The translations under genes were made by a program, and so were the position numbers. This document shows, piece after piece, positions 7,943 through 17,185 of a DNA stretch of 64,000 nucleotides; within the stretch, counting starts at the first letter, position 1; each line of letters opens with the position of its first letter. The notes beneath the pieces were generated by a model that was not told where the DNA came from, ran no database searches, and saw only the letters and a program-made list of their open reading frames with translations. The DNA is from Muribaculaceae bacterium. Its GTDB lineage: Bacteria; Bacteroidota; Bacteroidia; Bacteroidales; Muribaculaceae. The DNA lies in assembly GCA_022508985.1 (NCBI GenBank), contig JAFLUA010000008.1:45868-109867 (forward strand), in the 5' to 3' direction.

Positions 7943-8572
7943 ATGAACGAAGAAGATTATATAGCAACGCATATCGATGCCGAGCCCGAGGTGCTGCGCA
8001 GGCTTTATCGCGACACACATTTGCATCGGTTGTATCCGCGTATGTGCACCGACCACCTGCAGGGTCGCCTCTTGGTGATGTTGACAAAGATGATAAGGCC
8101 GCAACACATTCTCGAGTTAGGCACCTTTACCGGCTACTCTACGCTATGCTTTGCCGAGGGCATGCCTAAGGGCTGCACGATAGACACCGTTGAAATCGAC
8201 GACGATTATTCCGACGACCTACGCGCACTCTTCTCTCATGCAGCCCCTTTGTGCGACATTACCCTTCATATAGGCGATGCCGAGAAGATCGTTCCGGAGC
8301 TGATAGAAAAACGCAACTACGACTTAGTATTTATCGATGCCAATAAGCGACGATACCCTCAGTATTATCACGCTTTAATCGAAAAGCTGCCGGCGGGGGC
8401 GATTATCCTTGCCGATAACACTTTATGGACTGAGAAAGTTCTCAACGATGATTCACACGATGCGCAAACTAACGGCATACGCCAATTCAACGAGATTGTA
8501 GCTAACGACAATCGTGTTGAAAAAGTAATTCTTCACATTCGCGACGGGCTCACCATTATTCGAAAAAAATAA
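7943..8572 (+). CDS. O-methyltransferase (COMT-like, class I SAM)
   Basis: I choose the ATG at 7943 (209 residues) rather than 7916, because the upstream ATG lies inside the previous gene and the added residues do not fit the family. The SAM-binding motif ILELGTFTGYSTLCFAEG is near residues 52-69, and the acidic residue at the end of the next strand is in TVEIDD. The metal/catalytic region reads LVFIDANKRRYPQYY and then ADNTLW, matching the cation-dependent caffeoyl-CoA/catechol O-methyltransferase family. The physiological substrate is unknown. It closes the plus-strand unit that starts with the LRR gene and is convergent with carbonic anhydrase. Confidence 0.88.
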   Translation: MNEEDYIATHIDAEPEVLRRLYRDTHLHRLYPRMCTDHLQGRLLVMLTKMIRPQHILELGTFTGYSTLCFAEGMPKGCTIDTVEIDDDYSDDLRALFSHAAPLCDITLHIGDAEKIVPELIEKRNYDLVFIDANKRRYPQYYHALIEKLPAGAIILADNTLWTEKVLNDDSHDAQTNGIRQFNEIVANDNRVEKVILHIRDGLTIIRKK

Positions 8573-8645
8573 CTTTATCAGTCGCATTAAGACTCTATAC
8601 TATAGCACCGGCGCTTCGATTAGGACTCGAGACATCTTCTCACTT

Positions 8646-9194
8646 TTATATAGCTTCGATCGCGCCGGTATATGAATCTATTATATATCCGGCAACATTG
8701 ACATCGGCAGGCATCATGGGGTGATTACGCACCAAGTCGACAGTTGCTTTAACGGCCTCGGAGGTATCGGAAAATCCCGTTAGCCATTCATCAAGCCTAA
8801 GACCACAATATTTCATTAGCGATATTTTTTCTTCAGATACGCCTCGTTCGCACATCAGATGCATCATTTCGTCGGCCGACATGCCTTGTACGCCACACTC
8901 AGTGTGTCCTATTATCATTATTTCGTTGACGCCTAACTCATAGACTGCCACTAAGAGCGACCGCATCGACGAATCGAACGGGTCGGTAATTATACCACCG
9001 GCATTCTTTATCATCTTTACATCGCCATTCTTAATGCCGAGAGCTGCCGGGAGCAACTCAACAAGGCGTGTATCCATACATGTAACGATTGCTATCTTCT
9101 TATCGGGATATTTCGATGTTTCATATTGGCGATAGCCACCCGAAGCCACAAAACGGCCGTTGTGTTGAATCATTTCGTTGATAAAATTGTTCAT
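8646..9194 (-). CDS. can: Beta-class carbonic anhydrase
   Basis: A 182-residue protein that interconverts CO2 and bicarbonate. Zinc ligands are C39 (in TCMDTRL), H97 and C100 (in IGHTEC). The Asp41-Arg43 dyad that controls access to the zinc is present. The short form without a long N-terminal arm resembles the compact beta-CA group in which this motif begins with CMDTR. There is no signal peptide. It starts right after the ribosomal cluster terminator (9209-9242), so it probably has its own promoter, but I could not identify a good -7 box. Confidence 0.9.
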   Translation of the reverse strand: MNNFINEMIQHNGRFVASGGYRQYETSKYPDKKIAIVTCMDTRLVELLPAALGIKNGDVKMIKNAGGIITDPFDSSMRSLLVAVYELGVNEIMIIGHTECGVQGMSADEMMHLMCERGVSEEKISLMKYCGLRLDEWLTGFSDTSEAVKATVDLVRNHPMMPADVNVAGYIIDSYTGAIEAI

Positions 9195-9208
9195 AATGGT
9201 ATCAGATT

Positions 9209-9242
9209 AAAAAAGAGGACATACCACACGGCATATCCTCTT
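9209..9242 (-). terminator. Intrinsic terminator of the ribosomal protein cluster
   Basis: On the minus strand AAGAGGA (9242-9236) pairs with TCCTCTT (9219-9213), with further partial pairing inside, and a run of six U follows (9214-9209). It lies 29 nt after the rplQ stop and before the carbonic anhydrase start. Confidence 0.85.
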
Positions 9243-9270
9243 CAAAATATAGGTTGTTTCAGGTTAATAC

Positions 9271-9789
9271 TTATTCAGCCGCAGGTTCAGACTCTTGAGC
9301 AGGTGCTTCGGGTGCTACTTCGGCAGCGGGAGCAGCCTCAGCAGCCTCAGCAGCGGGAGCAGCCGCTGTTGATTTACGGCGCGAGCGACGTGTCTTAGCT
9401 TTAGCTTCCTTAGAATCTTTCAACATAGCTTCGTTGTAGTCAACGAGCTCGATGAAGCAAGTCTGGGCGTTGTCACCGAGGCGATTGCCTGTTTTAAGTA
9501 TACGTGTGTAACCACCGGGGCGGTTGCCGATTTTTTCAGCTATTTCCTGGAAGAGGATTTTGATAGCCTCTTTGTTCTGAAGATAGCTAAATACGAGACG
9601 GCGGTTCGCCATAGTATCTTCCTTAGCGCGGTTGATGAGAGGTTCAGCATAGATACGCAATGCTTTAGCCTTAGCAACGGTTGTGTGGATGCGTTTGTGG
9701 AAGATGAGCGAGATTGTCATATTGGCGAGCAAAGAAGCACGGTGCTGTTTTTTGCGGCCAAGGTGATTGAATTTTTTATTGTGTCTCAT
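9271..9789 (-). CDS. rplQ: 50S ribosomal protein L17 (bL17)
   Basis: A 172-residue L17. The first ~125 residues match the family ([17 protein letters not shown], then [23 protein letters not shown]), which sits near the exit tunnel rim. The final ~45 residues are an extension rich in Ala, Glu and Pro, following a basic stretch with RRSRRK. Extended L17 tails are typical of Bacteroidetes. The tail is encoded by imperfect GCAG/CCTCAG repeats between about 9280 and 9370. It is the last gene of the alpha-operon portion and follows rpoA by 6 nt. Confidence 0.96.
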   Translation of the reverse strand: MRHNKKFNHLGRKKQHRASLLANMTISLIFHKRIHTTVAKAKALRIYAEPLINRAKEDTMANRRLVFSYLQNKEAIKILFQEIAEKIGNRPGGYTRILKTGNRLGDNAQTCFIELVDYNEAMLKDSKEAKAKTRRSRRKSTAAAPAAEAAEAAPAAEVAPEAPAQESEPAAE

Positions 9790-9795
9790 CGTGGG

Positions 9796-10788
9796 TTATT
9801 CTTTATCGAGTTTATACTTTGATATGTCCATGCCGAACGATAGGTTGAGGCCTGTGAGAAGGGCTTCAAGCTCGACAAGCGACTTTTTACCGAAGTTGCG
9901 GAACTTAAGCAAATCGGTTTTGTTGAACACCACCAACTCGGCGAGAGTTTCAACTTCGGCGCTCTTAAGGCAATTGAGAGCGCGGACTGAGAGCTGCATG
10001 TCGATGAGCTTCGATTTGAGAAGTTGACGCATGTGCAGTACTTCTTCATCAAATTCTTCGCTGGCATCGGGCTCTGAAGTCTCGAGTGTGATTTTCTCGT
10101 CGGAGAAGAGCATGAAATGATAAATTAATATCTTAGCCGCTTCTTTAACGGCATCCTTTGGCAGGATAGAGCCGTTGGTGCTTATCTCAAGGGTAAGTTT
10201 GTCGTAGTCGGTTTTCTGGTCTACGCGGTAGTTTTCGACAATGTATTTGACGTTCTTTATAGGAGTATAAATAGAGTCGATAGCGATTGTGTTGATGTCG
10301 TCCTGTGGAGTTACATTCTCTTCGGCAGGCACCCAACCACGGCCCTTATTTATTGTCAATACGATTGTGAAACTTGCGCTCTGATCCAAATGACAGATCA
10401 CCAGCTCGGGGTTCATAACCTCGAAGCCCGAGAGGGCGCTGGAGATGTCGCCGGCTGTGAACACTTCTTTGCCTGAAACGTTTATGGTTACTCGCTCAAA
10501 TTCGGTATCTTCAACCTTTTGTTTGAGGTCGACCTGTTTAAGGTTCAAGATGATGTTTGTCACATCTTCTTTTACGCCGGGAACGGCATCAAATTCGCTT
10601 TTAACGCCGTCGATTTTAATCGACGATATCGCGAAACCTTCAAGAGAAGAGAGAAGGACACGACGAAGGGCGTTGCCTACGGTGATGCCATAGCCGGGTT
10701 CCAAAGGCTTGAACTCGAATTTGCCGTAGAAGTTGCCGGCTTCTACCATTACTACTTCTTCAGGTTTTTGGAATGCTAAAATAGCCAT
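9796..10788 (-). CDS. rpoA: DNA-directed RNA polymerase subunit alpha
   Basis: A 330-residue alpha subunit. Residues about 1-230 are the assembly domain that dimerises and binds beta and beta prime ([25 protein letters not shown] is the core motif). After an acidic linker ([12 protein letters not shown]), the C-terminal domain spans about 250-320 with [20 protein letters not shown] and [10 protein letters not shown], the helix-hairpin-helix region that contacts DNA and activators. Length is normal. It sits between rpsD and rplQ as in most bacteria. Confidence 0.97.
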   Translation of the reverse strand: MAILAFQKPEEVVMVEAGNFYGKFEFKPLEPGYGITVGNALRRVLLSSLEGFAISSIKIDGVKSEFDAVPGVKEDVTNIILNLKQVDLKQKVEDTEFERVTINVSGKEVFTAGDISSALSGFEVMNPELVICHLDQSASFTIVLTINKGRGWVPAEENVTPQDDINTIAIDSIYTPIKNVKYIVENYRVDQKTDYDKLTLEISTNGSILPKDAVKEAAKILIYHFMLFSDEKITLETSEPDASEEFDEEVLHMRQLLKSKLIDMQLSVRALNCLKSAEVETLAELVVFNKTDLLKFRNFGKKSLVELEALLTGLNLSFGMDISKYKLDKE

Positions 10789-10809
10789 GGATCTTGGTGT
10801 TTGGATTAA

Positions 10810-11415
10810 TTACTTAGAGTAGAGCTCGACGATCAACTGCTCCTTGATATTCTCGGGTATGTCTTCGCGTGCAGGCACGTGGAGGAACTTGCCACTCTTG
10901 GTTGCTTCGTCCCATTCAATCCACGGATACTTGCTGTGGTTGAAACCTGCGAGGGCGTCGGCGATAACTTCGAGCGATTTGCTGCGCTCGCGCACGCCTA
11001 CTATGTCGCCGGGTTGAACGGCATACGAGGGAATGTTTACTACAGCACCATTCACTGTGATGTGGCGGTGGAGCACTATCTGACGAGCAGCTGCACGTGT
11101 AGGTGCAATGCCCAGGCGGTATACTACGTTGTCGAGACGGCCTTCTAACAACTGAAGGAGAATCTCACCTGTAATACCTTTGAGGCTCGATGCCTTTTCA
11201 AAGAGGTTGCGGAACTGTTTTTCCAATACGCCGTAGGTGTATTTTGCTTTTTGTTTTTCGCGGAGCTGAACGCCATATTCCGATGTTTTGCGACGTTTGT
11301 TTGCTCCGTGCTGGCCCGGCGGGAAATTGCGACGTGCCAGAACTTTATCTTCGCCGAAAATAGGTTCGCCGAATTTACGGGCTATTTTGGTCTTAGGACC
11401 TGTGTATCTTGCCAT
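10810..11415 (-). CDS. rpsD: 30S ribosomal protein S4 (uS4)
   Basis: A 201-residue S4, one of the two 16S rRNA assembly initiators. [22 protein letters not shown] starts the Bacteroidetes-type N-terminus, which lacks the Cys zinc cluster of some S4 forms. The S4 RNA-binding domain is at about 90-155 ([22 protein letters not shown]). S4 represses the alpha operon in E. coli. Here an unusual 290-nt gap separates it from rpsK upstream, which could hold its control site or a separate promoter. Confidence 0.97.
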   Translation of the reverse strand: MARYTGPKTKIARKFGEPIFGEDKVLARRNFPPGQHGANKRRKTSEYGVQLREKQKAKYTYGVLEKQFRNLFEKASSLKGITGEILLQLLEGRLDNVVYRLGIAPTRAAARQIVLHRHITVNGAVVNIPSYAVQPGDIVGVRERSKSLEVIADALAGFNHSKYPWIEWDEATKSGKFLHVPAREDIPENIKEQLIVELYSK

Positions 11416-11705
11416 TGTAGTTAAAATCAGTTATTCGAGAGTATCACATTGCTAAAACGGGTTGCTTTTCATCGGCGCAGCCGCGACCATAGAGAGGTGA
11501 TTGAAATATGGTCTATTCGCTTTTGAAAGGCGCTCCTTGTTAAGGGTTCCTCCGATTTTTCAATGTTGGCCGCCATAGATGCTGCAATGGCTTGCTGCGG
11601 CGACAATACTCACTTTTGTTGATATGTTTGTGTTTACTATACTAAAAGTGAAAGCAGAGTCTGCGGGTCGAGCTTCGATGACGATGCTTTGCCGCATTAC
11701 TGATT
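11416..11705. other. 290-nt gap between rpsK and rpsD
   Basis: Neighbouring genes of the cluster are mostly separated by 5-30 nt, so this gap stands out. It has no clear TAnnTTTG box on the minus strand. A 45-codon ATG frame (11697 down to 11560) is open but has no recognisable product. GGAGGAACCC and AAGGAGCG on the minus strand resemble purine-rich leader segments. It may be an autoregulatory leader for rpsD, but this is inference. Confidence 0.4.
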
Positions 11706-12095
11706 TTATACTCTTCTTCTCTTGGGAGGACGGCAACCGTTGTGCGGTAGTGGTGTAACGTCGATAATCTCTGTTACTTTGATACCGGCACCATCGATTG
11801 TGCGGACTGCTGATTCGCGGCCGTTACCCGGGCCTTTGAGATATGCCTTTACTTTGCGAAGACCGAGATCGTAGGCTATCTTAGCACAATCCTGGGCTGC
11901 CATCTGGGCTGCATAGGGTGTGTTTTTCTTTGAGCCACGGAATCCCATTTTACCGGCCGATGACCATGAGATAACTTGTCCTTCGCTATTGGCAAGGCAA
12001 ACGATGATGTTATTGAAAGATGAATGAACGTGAAGCTGGCCTTCTGCACCAACTTTGACGTTTCTCTTCTTAGCTGCGACTGTTTTCTTTGCCAT
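11706..12095 (-). CDS. rpsK: 30S ribosomal protein S11 (uS11)
   Basis: A 129-residue S11 of normal length. It lies on the 30S platform, near the mRNA exit and the E site. Diagnostic segments are [37 protein letters not shown] and the C-terminal [18 protein letters not shown], which is highly conserved. rpsM precedes it by 9 nt. Confidence 0.97.
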   Translation of the reverse strand: MAKKTVAAKKRNVKVGAEGQLHVHSSFNNIIVCLANSEGQVISWSSAGKMGFRGSKKNTPYAAQMAAQDCAKIAYDLGLRKVKAYLKGPGNGRESAVRTIDGAGIKVTEIIDVTPLPHNGCRPPKRRRV

Positions 12096-12104
12096 TTTGT
12101 TTTA

Positions 12105-12485
12105 TTATTTAGTAGCTTTCTTCTTATTAGCAACGGTTTTCTTGCGTCCTTTACGTGTACGCGCATTGTTCTTTGTGCTCTGTCCGCGCACGGGAAGACC
12201 GATACGGTGACGGATACCACGGTAGCAACCGATATCCATAAGGCGCTTAATATTCAATTGAATTTCACTGCGGAGGTCACCTTCTACCTTGTATTCGGCG
12301 CCAATTACTTCACGAACTTTTGCTGCCTGATCGTCGGTCCAGTCTTTTACTTTGATGTTTACGTCGATACCGGCTTTGTTGAGAATCGTTTTGGCTGAGC
12401 TTCGACCGATGCCGAAGATATATGTCAAGGCGATTTCACCTCTTTTATTCTGGGGGAGGTCAACTCCCACTATACGTACTGCCAT
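12105..12485 (-). CDS. rpsM: 30S ribosomal protein S13 (uS13)
   Basis: A 126-residue S13 from the 30S head, forming inter-subunit bridges and reaching the P-site tRNA with its basic tail. [34 protein letters not shown] (helix-hairpin-helix), [17 protein letters not shown] and [14 protein letters not shown] are diagnostic. It follows rpmJ in the conserved order infA-rpmJ-rpsM-rpsK. Confidence 0.97.
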   Translation of the reverse strand: MAVRIVGVDLPQNKRGEIALTYIFGIGRSSAKTILNKAGIDVNIKVKDWTDDQAAKVREVIGAEYKVEGDLRSEIQLNIKRLMDIGCYRGIRHRIGLPVRGQSTKNNARTRKGRKKTVANKKKATK

Positions 12486-12525
12486 ATTCTTTTAGTCTCT
12501 TATTTTTTATGCAAAAATAATAGAA

Positions 12526-12642
12526 TTATCCTTGACGTTGTTTGTATTTAGGGTTTTTCTTATTGATAACATACAGACGTCCTTTACGACGGACAATCTT
12601 GCTGTCTGGGGTGCGTTTTTTAACGGAAGCTCTTACTTTCAT
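12526..12642 (-). CDS. rpmJ: 50S ribosomal protein L36 (bL36)
   Basis: A 38-residue protein read on the minus strand: [19 protein letters not shown] through to the invariant end [10 protein letters not shown]36 is a late-assembling 50S protein near the L7/L12 stalk base. The classic zinc ribbon of C+ L36 (Cys11, Cys14, Cys27, His33 in E. coli) is entirely missing; Ser replaces even the single Cys that Bacteroides relatives often keep. It is therefore a zinc-independent form. Position between infA and rpsM is the standard one. Confidence 0.95.
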   Translation of the reverse strand: MKVRASVKKRTPDSKIVRRKGRLYVINKKNPKYKQRQG

Positions 12643-12659
12643 ATCTTTTAGTTTTTCGA

Positions 12660-12878
12660 TTATTTATAGCGGAAAGCAATACGTCCTTTGGATAGGTCGT
12701 AAGGCGACATTTCAACGCGCACCTTGTCGCCGGGGAGAATTTTAATGTAGTGCATTCTCATCTTACCGGAGATATGTGCCGTAATTTCGTGCCCATTTTC
12801 GAGTTCGACGCGGAACATTGCATTCGACAATGCCTCGACGATTGTCCCGTCCTGTTCGATTGCTGTTTGTTTTGCCAT
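12660..12878 (-). CDS. infA: Translation initiation factor IF-1
   Basis: A 72-residue single OB-fold protein that binds the 30S A site during initiation. [40 protein letters not shown] and [14 protein letters not shown] are family hallmarks and the length is exact. It follows map by 10 nt and precedes rpmJ. Confidence 0.97.
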   Translation of the reverse strand: MAKQTAIEQDGTIVEALSNAMFRVELENGHEITAHISGKMRMHYIKILPGDKVRVEMSPYDLSKGRIAFRYK

Positions 12879-12888
12879 AGATTATTGT

Positions 12889-13671
12889 CTAAATAAATTT
12901 ATCTGTTATCGCTTGATGAATGTAATCGAATGTTGTCAACACTTCTACTTTATCGTTAACGACGGCTATTGTGTGCTCATAGTGCGCCGAGGGCTTGCGG
13001 TCGCGCGTGCGACATTGCCATCCGTCGGCCTCTATCACCACATTGCGGCTTCCCATGTTTACCATGGGCTCGATGCAGATGCACATTCCGTTCTGCAGAC
13101 GGGTACCTATTCCGCGACGTCCATAATTGGGCACTTCGGGCGCTTCGTGCATTTTGCGACCGATGCCATGCCCTGTCATCTCTCTTACTATTGAATAGTT
13201 TCGCTGCTCGCAATATGTCTGTATGGCGTTTGAGATATCACCGATACGGGCACCGGGCTTTGCTGCCTCTATTCCTACATAGAGCGATTCGCGGGTGGTG
13301 CGGCATAGAGCCGTTTTTTCGGGCGATACCGTGCCTACAGCAAATGTGTAGCAGCTATCTCCCATAAAGCCATCTTTTTCGACCACGGTGTCGATGCCGA
13401 TTATATCGCCATCTACGAGCACGCGGTCGGACGGAAATCCATGTACGACATATTCATTTACTTCGATGCAAAGCGTGCCGGGAAATCCTTCGTAACCGAG
13501 GCAGGCAGGTTTGCCGCCATTGTCCATGATAAATTCACGGGCAACGGCGTCTAACTTGCGTGTCGTTACGCCGGGCTCGATCCAACGCGCCACCTCGCCA
13601 AGTGTCTGCGACACGAGGGTAGACGCTGAGCGCATCGTTTCGATTTCTTCCGGTGTCTTTAGATAAATCAT
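12889..13671 (-). CDS. map: Methionine aminopeptidase, type I
   Basis: A 260-residue pita-bread metallopeptidase that removes initiator Met from nascent proteins. The five metal ligands are visible: Asp in IGIDTVVEKDG, Asp in GFMGDSCY, His in TGHGIGRKMHEAP, Glu in CICIEPMV and Glu in SAHYEHTIAV. The upstream substrate His is in EYVVHGFPS. It lacks the N-terminal zinc finger seen in some relatives. It is placed after secY and before infA, as in many bacteria. Confidence 0.96.
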   Translation of the reverse strand: MIYLKTPEEIETMRSASTLVSQTLGEVARWIEPGVTTRKLDAVAREFIMDNGGKPACLGYEGFPGTLCIEVNEYVVHGFPSDRVLVDGDIIGIDTVVEKDGFMGDSCYTFAVGTVSPEKTALCRTTRESLYVGIEAAKPGARIGDISNAIQTYCEQRNYSIVREMTGHGIGRKMHEAPEVPNYGRRGIGTRLQNGMCICIEPMVNMGSRNVVIEADGWQCRTRDRKPSAHYEHTIAVVNDKVEVLTTFDYIHQAITDKFI

Positions 13672-13707
13672 TTAAGTAAATAAGTTTTTTGTCGGCGGAC
13701 TTTCTGA

Positions 13708-15057
13708 TTAGTATGCTTGACCTGTAGTGCGGCCTTTTATTTTACCTTCTTTCATCAATCCGTCGTAGTGGTGCATCATCAGGTGCGATTCAATCTGCTG
13801 GAGTGTGTCGAGCACTACACCCACCATAATGAGGAGTGATGTACCTCCGAAGAACTGTGCAAAGTTCTGGCTAATGCCGAAGAAACGGGCAAAAGCAGGA
13901 AGGATAGCTACGATACCCAAGAAGATAGAACCCGGAAGGGTGATGCGCGACATAATGGCGTCGAGATACTCGGCTGTTTTTTTGCCGGGCTTAACACCGG
14001 GTATGAAACCGTTGTTGCGCTTCATATCGTCGGCCATCTGTGTAGGACGCACTGTGATTGCAGTATAGAAATATGTAAATGCTACAATCAGAATGAAGAA
14101 GATAAAATTATACCAGAAGCTGTTTATGTCGGTAAAGGCGTGCAAGAAGCCACTTTCGCCACCGCGGAAACCGGCAAGTGTCATGGGTATGAACATTATT
14201 GCCTGCGCGAAGATGATGGGCATTACACCTGCAGCATTCACTTTCAATGGTATATATTGGCGTGCGCCACCATACTGACGGTTGCCTACAATACGTTTTG
14301 CATATTGTACGGGGACCTTACGTGTTCCTTGTACGAGTAGCACTGCACCAACCGTAACAGCGAAAAGGAGCACTATCTCTACGATAAACATTACCAGACC
14401 GCCCTGGTTGCCTGACGCACCCGGCAGACGGCTTAGGAATTCATACCACAGAGCTCCCGGGAGACGTGCGATAATACCTACCAAGATGATGAAGGAGATA
14501 CCGTTGCCTATGCCGCGGTCGGTGATGCGTTCACCCAACCACATGATAAACATAGAGCCGGCAGCGAGTATCACGGTGAGGTAGGCTATCGTCCAAAATC
14601 CGAGTTGGAGTGTGCTTCCGTTGGCGGCACTGTTTACCTGCACCTGGAGGTTTACCAGATAAGCGGGTGCCTGGAGGAAGAGGATGAGCACGGTGAGGTA
14701 GCGGGTGTACTGATTAAGTTTCTGACGTCCGCTTTCTCCTTCGCGTTGCATCTTCTGGAACGAAGGCAAAATCATGCCGCAAAGTTGTATCACAATCGAA
14801 GCTGTGATATAGGGCATGATACCTAATGCGAATATTGAAGCCTGCGAGAAGGCTCCGCCGGAGAACATATCGAGGAGCTGCATCAGACCGCTCTTGTTGG
14901 TAAACTTAGCAAGGGCGTCGATATCGGCCGGCGAGATGCCGGGAAGCACCACATAACAACCTACTCGGTAGATAAATACCAAGAGGAGTGTTATGAGGAG
15001 CCTTTGGCGTAACTCCTGGATTGTCCAGATGTTTTTAAGTGTTTGAATAAATCTCAT
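13708..15057 (-). CDS. secY: Protein translocase subunit SecY
   Basis: A 449-residue, ten-helix channel protein of the SecYEG translocon. TM2a plug-region sequence (FSGGAFSQASIFALGIMPYITASIV), the TM5-TM6 region, and the cytoplasmic loops that bind SecA and the ribosome (GNRQYGGARQYIPLKVNAAGVMP, KKTAEYLD) are clear. Start at 15057 follows the rplO stop by 2 nt. Length is typical for Bacteroidetes. Confidence 0.97.
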   Translation of the reverse strand: MRFIQTLKNIWTIQELRQRLLITLLLVFIYRVGCYVVLPGISPADIDALAKFTNKSGLMQLLDMFSGGAFSQASIFALGIMPYITASIVIQLCGMILPSFQKMQREGESGRQKLNQYTRYLTVLILFLQAPAYLVNLQVQVNSAANGSTLQLGFWTIAYLTVILAAGSMFIMWLGERITDRGIGNGISFIILVGIIARLPGALWYEFLSRLPGASGNQGGLVMFIVEIVLLFAVTVGAVLLVQGTRKVPVQYAKRIVGNRQYGGARQYIPLKVNAAGVMPIIFAQAIMFIPMTLAGFRGGESGFLHAFTDINSFWYNFIFFILIVAFTYFYTAITVRPTQMADDMKRNNGFIPGVKPGKKTAEYLDAIMSRITLPGSIFLGIVAILPAFARFFGISQNFAQFFGGTSLLIMVGVVLDTLQQIESHLMMHHYDGLMKEGKIKGRTTGQAY

Positions 15058-15059
15058 AA

Positions 15060-15506
15060 TCAGATTGTTTGTGCTGTTCCGCCGGCAGCTTCGATAGCAG
15101 CTTTAGCAGCAGCGGAGAAAGCGTTGGCTTCAATTGTGAGAGGTGCTGATACGCTACCGTTGGCAAGTATTTTCACCAACTGACCACGACGGATATAACC
15201 GGCCTGGCGAAGTTCTTCTATGCCTATTTTGGTGAGGCTACGCGACTCTGCAAGGGTTGCAATGAGGTCGAGGTTGATAGCTTTGTATTCAACACGATTA
15301 ATATTTTTGAAGCCGAATTTGGGAAGACGGCGTTGGAGAGGCATCTGACCACCTTCGAAGCCGATTTTACGGCTGTAGCCCGAACGCGATTTAGCACCTT
15401 TATGACCACGGGTTGATGTTCCTCCTTTACCGGAACCTGGGCCGCGGCCTATACGTGTGTTGCGTTTAACCGAGCCGGGAGCGGGTTGTAAATTGCTTAA
15501 GTCCAT
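15060..15506 (-). CDS. rplO: 50S ribosomal protein L15 (uL15)
   Basis: A 148-residue L15, a 23S domain II binding protein. The Gly/Lys/Arg-rich N-terminal extension is intact (GRGPGSGKGGTSTRGHKGAKSR), followed by FEGGQMPLQRRLPKFGF and the C-terminal globular domain. It lies between rpmD and secY with 2 nt to secY. Confidence 0.97.
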   Translation of the reverse strand: MDLSNLQPAPGSVKRNTRIGRGPGSGKGGTSTRGHKGAKSRSGYSRKIGFEGGQMPLQRRLPKFGFKNINRVEYKAINLDLIATLAESRSLTKIGIEELRQAGYIRRGQLVKILANGSVSAPLTIEANAFSAAAKAAIEAAGGTAQTI

Positions 15507-15520
15507 TGTTCTGTTTGTTT

Positions 15521-15700
15521 TTAAGCGTTAGTCACTTCTACGAGGTGACGCACTTTGTTAACCATACCCATCACAGAGGGAGTGTCTTCTTTGACAACCG
15601 TGTGATACATTTTCTTAAGACCGAGGGCATCGAGGGTGCGTTTCTGCACTGCAGGGCAATTGATGCGACTCTTTATTTGTTTGATTTTTATCTGTGCCAT
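15521..15700 (-). CDS. rpmD: 50S ribosomal protein L30 (uL30)
   Basis: A 59-residue protein: [20 protein letters not shown], then [13 protein letters not shown] and [14 protein letters not shown]. These match the L30 family, whose short bacterial form is 55-60 residues. It lies between rpsE (17 nt away) and rplO (14 nt away), the expected spc-operon position. Confidence 0.95.
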   Translation of the reverse strand: MAQIKIKQIKSRINCPAVQKRTLDALGLKKMYHTVVKEDTPSVMGMVNKVRHLVEVTNA

Positions 15701-15717
15701 AGTAAAGTGCTTTTTTA

Positions 15718-16236
15718 TTAACCTTTGAACACTTGCTCTACAGATATACCACGATTTTGCGCTACCATAGCGGGAGAACGCATTTCGTCGAGGGCTGCTA
15801 TTGTAGCCTTAACGAGGTTGTGGGGGTTAGAAGAGCCTTTCGATTTAGCAAGCACGTCGGTAATACCTACGCTTTCGAGTACGGCACGCATAGCACCACC
15901 GGCTTTCACACCTGTACCGTGAGAAGCGGGTTTGAGGATGATGCGAGAGCCACCGAACTTAGCAACTTGCTCGTGAGGGATTGTACCTTTGTAAACGGGC
16001 ACGCGGATAAGGTTCTTTTTCGCTGCTTCAACGCCTTTGGCGATAGCGGCCTGAACTTCATTGGCTTTACCCAGGCCCCAGCCTACGATGCCGTCTTCGT
16101 TACCGACAACGACAATGGCTGCAAAGGTAAAGGTGCGACCACCTTTTGTTACTTTGGTAACGCGGTTGATGGCCACAAGGCGATCTTTGAGTTCGAGATC
16201 TCCTGTCGATTTTACTCTATTGTTTCTTTTAGCCAT
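15718..16236 (-). CDS. rpsE: 30S ribosomal protein S5 (uS5)
   Basis: A 172-residue S5. The N-terminal double-stranded RNA-binding-like domain ([20 protein letters not shown]) and the C-terminal domain ([35 protein letters not shown]) are complete. S5 sits at the mRNA entry channel and affects decoding accuracy. The basic loop where spectinomycin-resistance changes occur (VTKGGRTF) has a normal sequence. Confidence 0.97.
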   Translation of the reverse strand: MAKRNNRVKSTGDLELKDRLVAINRVTKVTKGGRTFTFAAIVVVGNEDGIVGWGLGKANEVQAAIAKGVEAAKKNLIRVPVYKGTIPHEQVAKFGGSRIILKPASHGTGVKAGGAMRAVLESVGITDVLAKSKGSSNPHNLVKATIAALDEMRSPAMVAQNRGISVEQVFKG

Positions 16237-16242
16237 AGTTTA

Positions 16243-16587
16243 TCAGAATTTGAGGCCGGCGCTGCGGGCAGCATCAGCAAGGGATTTAACACGACCGTGG
16301 AAGAGATATCCGTTGCGGTCGAAAACTACTTCGGTAATACCGGCTTCGAGAGCCTTTGCAGCAATGGCTGTGCCAACCATAGCGGCGATTTCGCATTTTG
16401 TACCTTTTTGCTCGATACCTCGCGATGATGTTGCTACCAAGGTGCGGCCGGCGAGGTCGTCGATGAGCTGTACGTAGATTTGTTTATTGCTGCGGAAGAC
16501 GGTCATACGTGGTCTCTGGGCGGTGCCTGAGATTCTGCCACGGATGCGCGTTTTAATCTTATTTCGTCTTTCTATCTTTGAAACCAT
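16243..16587 (-). CDS. rplR: 50S ribosomal protein L18 (uL18)
   Basis: A 114-residue L18 that binds 5S rRNA and helps dock it on the 50S central protuberance. [34 protein letters not shown] and [20 protein letters not shown] are diagnostic. It lies between rplF and rpsE. Confidence 0.97.
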   Translation of the reverse strand: MVSKIERRNKIKTRIRGRISGTAQRPRMTVFRSNKQIYVQLIDDLAGRTLVATSSRGIEQKGTKCEIAAMVGTAIAAKALEAGITEVVFDRNGYLFHGRVKSLADAARSAGLKF

Positions 16588-16603
16588 AACTGTGGGCTTT
16601 TAA

Positions 16604-17164
16604 TTATTTGGCACCGGCCTTCTTACCGGACTTGCGGCGGATTTCTTCGCCTACAAACTTAATACCTTTGCCTTTGTAGGGCTCGGGTTTACGGAATGAG
16701 CGTATCTTAGCACACACTTGGCCGAGGAGCTGTTTGTCCTGGCTTTCGAGGATGATAAGAGGATTTTTGTTACGCTCTGTCTTTGCCTCTACCGTCACTT
16801 CGGGCGGAAGACGGAAATATATAGCGTGTGAGTAGCCGAGAGCGAGCTCGAGGACTTGTCCTGTTGCTGTGGCACGATAGCCTACGCCGACCAACTCCAT
16901 TTCTTTGCGATAGCGTTGATGCACACCTTCGACCATATTATGGATAAGGGCGCGATAAAGGCCGTGCTGGGCGCGGTGTTCGCGTTCGTCGGAAGGACGG
17001 CTTACGTGTATTTCTGCTCCTTCTACTTCTACTTTGATGTCGGGGTGCACTTTCTGTGAGAGTTCACCGTATTTGCCTTTTACGGTAACGATGTTGTTTT
17101 TTTCATCAACCGTAACCGTAACGCCTGCGGGAATGGCGATTGGTGCTTTACCTATTCTTGACAT
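16604..17164 (-). CDS. rplF: 50S ribosomal protein L6 (uL6)
   Basis: A 186-residue L6 made of two similar alpha/beta domains. MSRIGKAPIAIPAGVTV opens the protein, and GVGYRATATGQVLELALGYSH and PEPYKGKGIKFVGEEIRRK are the expected signatures near the GTPase-associated centre. Length is normal. Confidence 0.97.
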   Translation of the reverse strand: MSRIGKAPIAIPAGVTVTVDEKNNIVTVKGKYGELSQKVHPDIKVEVEGAEIHVSRPSDEREHRAQHGLYRALIHNMVEGVHQRYRKEMELVGVGYRATATGQVLELALGYSHAIYFRLPPEVTVEAKTERNKNPLIILESQDKQLLGQVCAKIRSFRKPEPYKGKGIKFVGEEIRRKSGKKAGAK

Positions 17165-17185
17165 AGTATAGTTAATTTTGGTTGA

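Noticed and set aside
8573..8645. Possible terminator between the O-methyltransferase and carbonic anhydrase
   Set aside because: Only short scattered complementary pieces occur, with no stem of convincing length followed by a T-run.
9280..9370. Repeated CAGC-rich DNA considered as a CRISPR-like or mobile repeat
   Set aside because: The units are short, imperfect and in frame. They code the Ala/Glu/Pro tail of L17.
11560..11697. 45-codon ATG frame in the rpsK-rpsD gap
   Set aside because: It has no recognisable motif or promoter, and a 45-codon frame can occur by chance. It is kept only as a remark on the gap.
15733..16428. 231-codon plus-strand open frame opposite rpsE and rplR
   Set aside because: It is antisense to conserved ribosomal proteins with a biased, unlikely composition.
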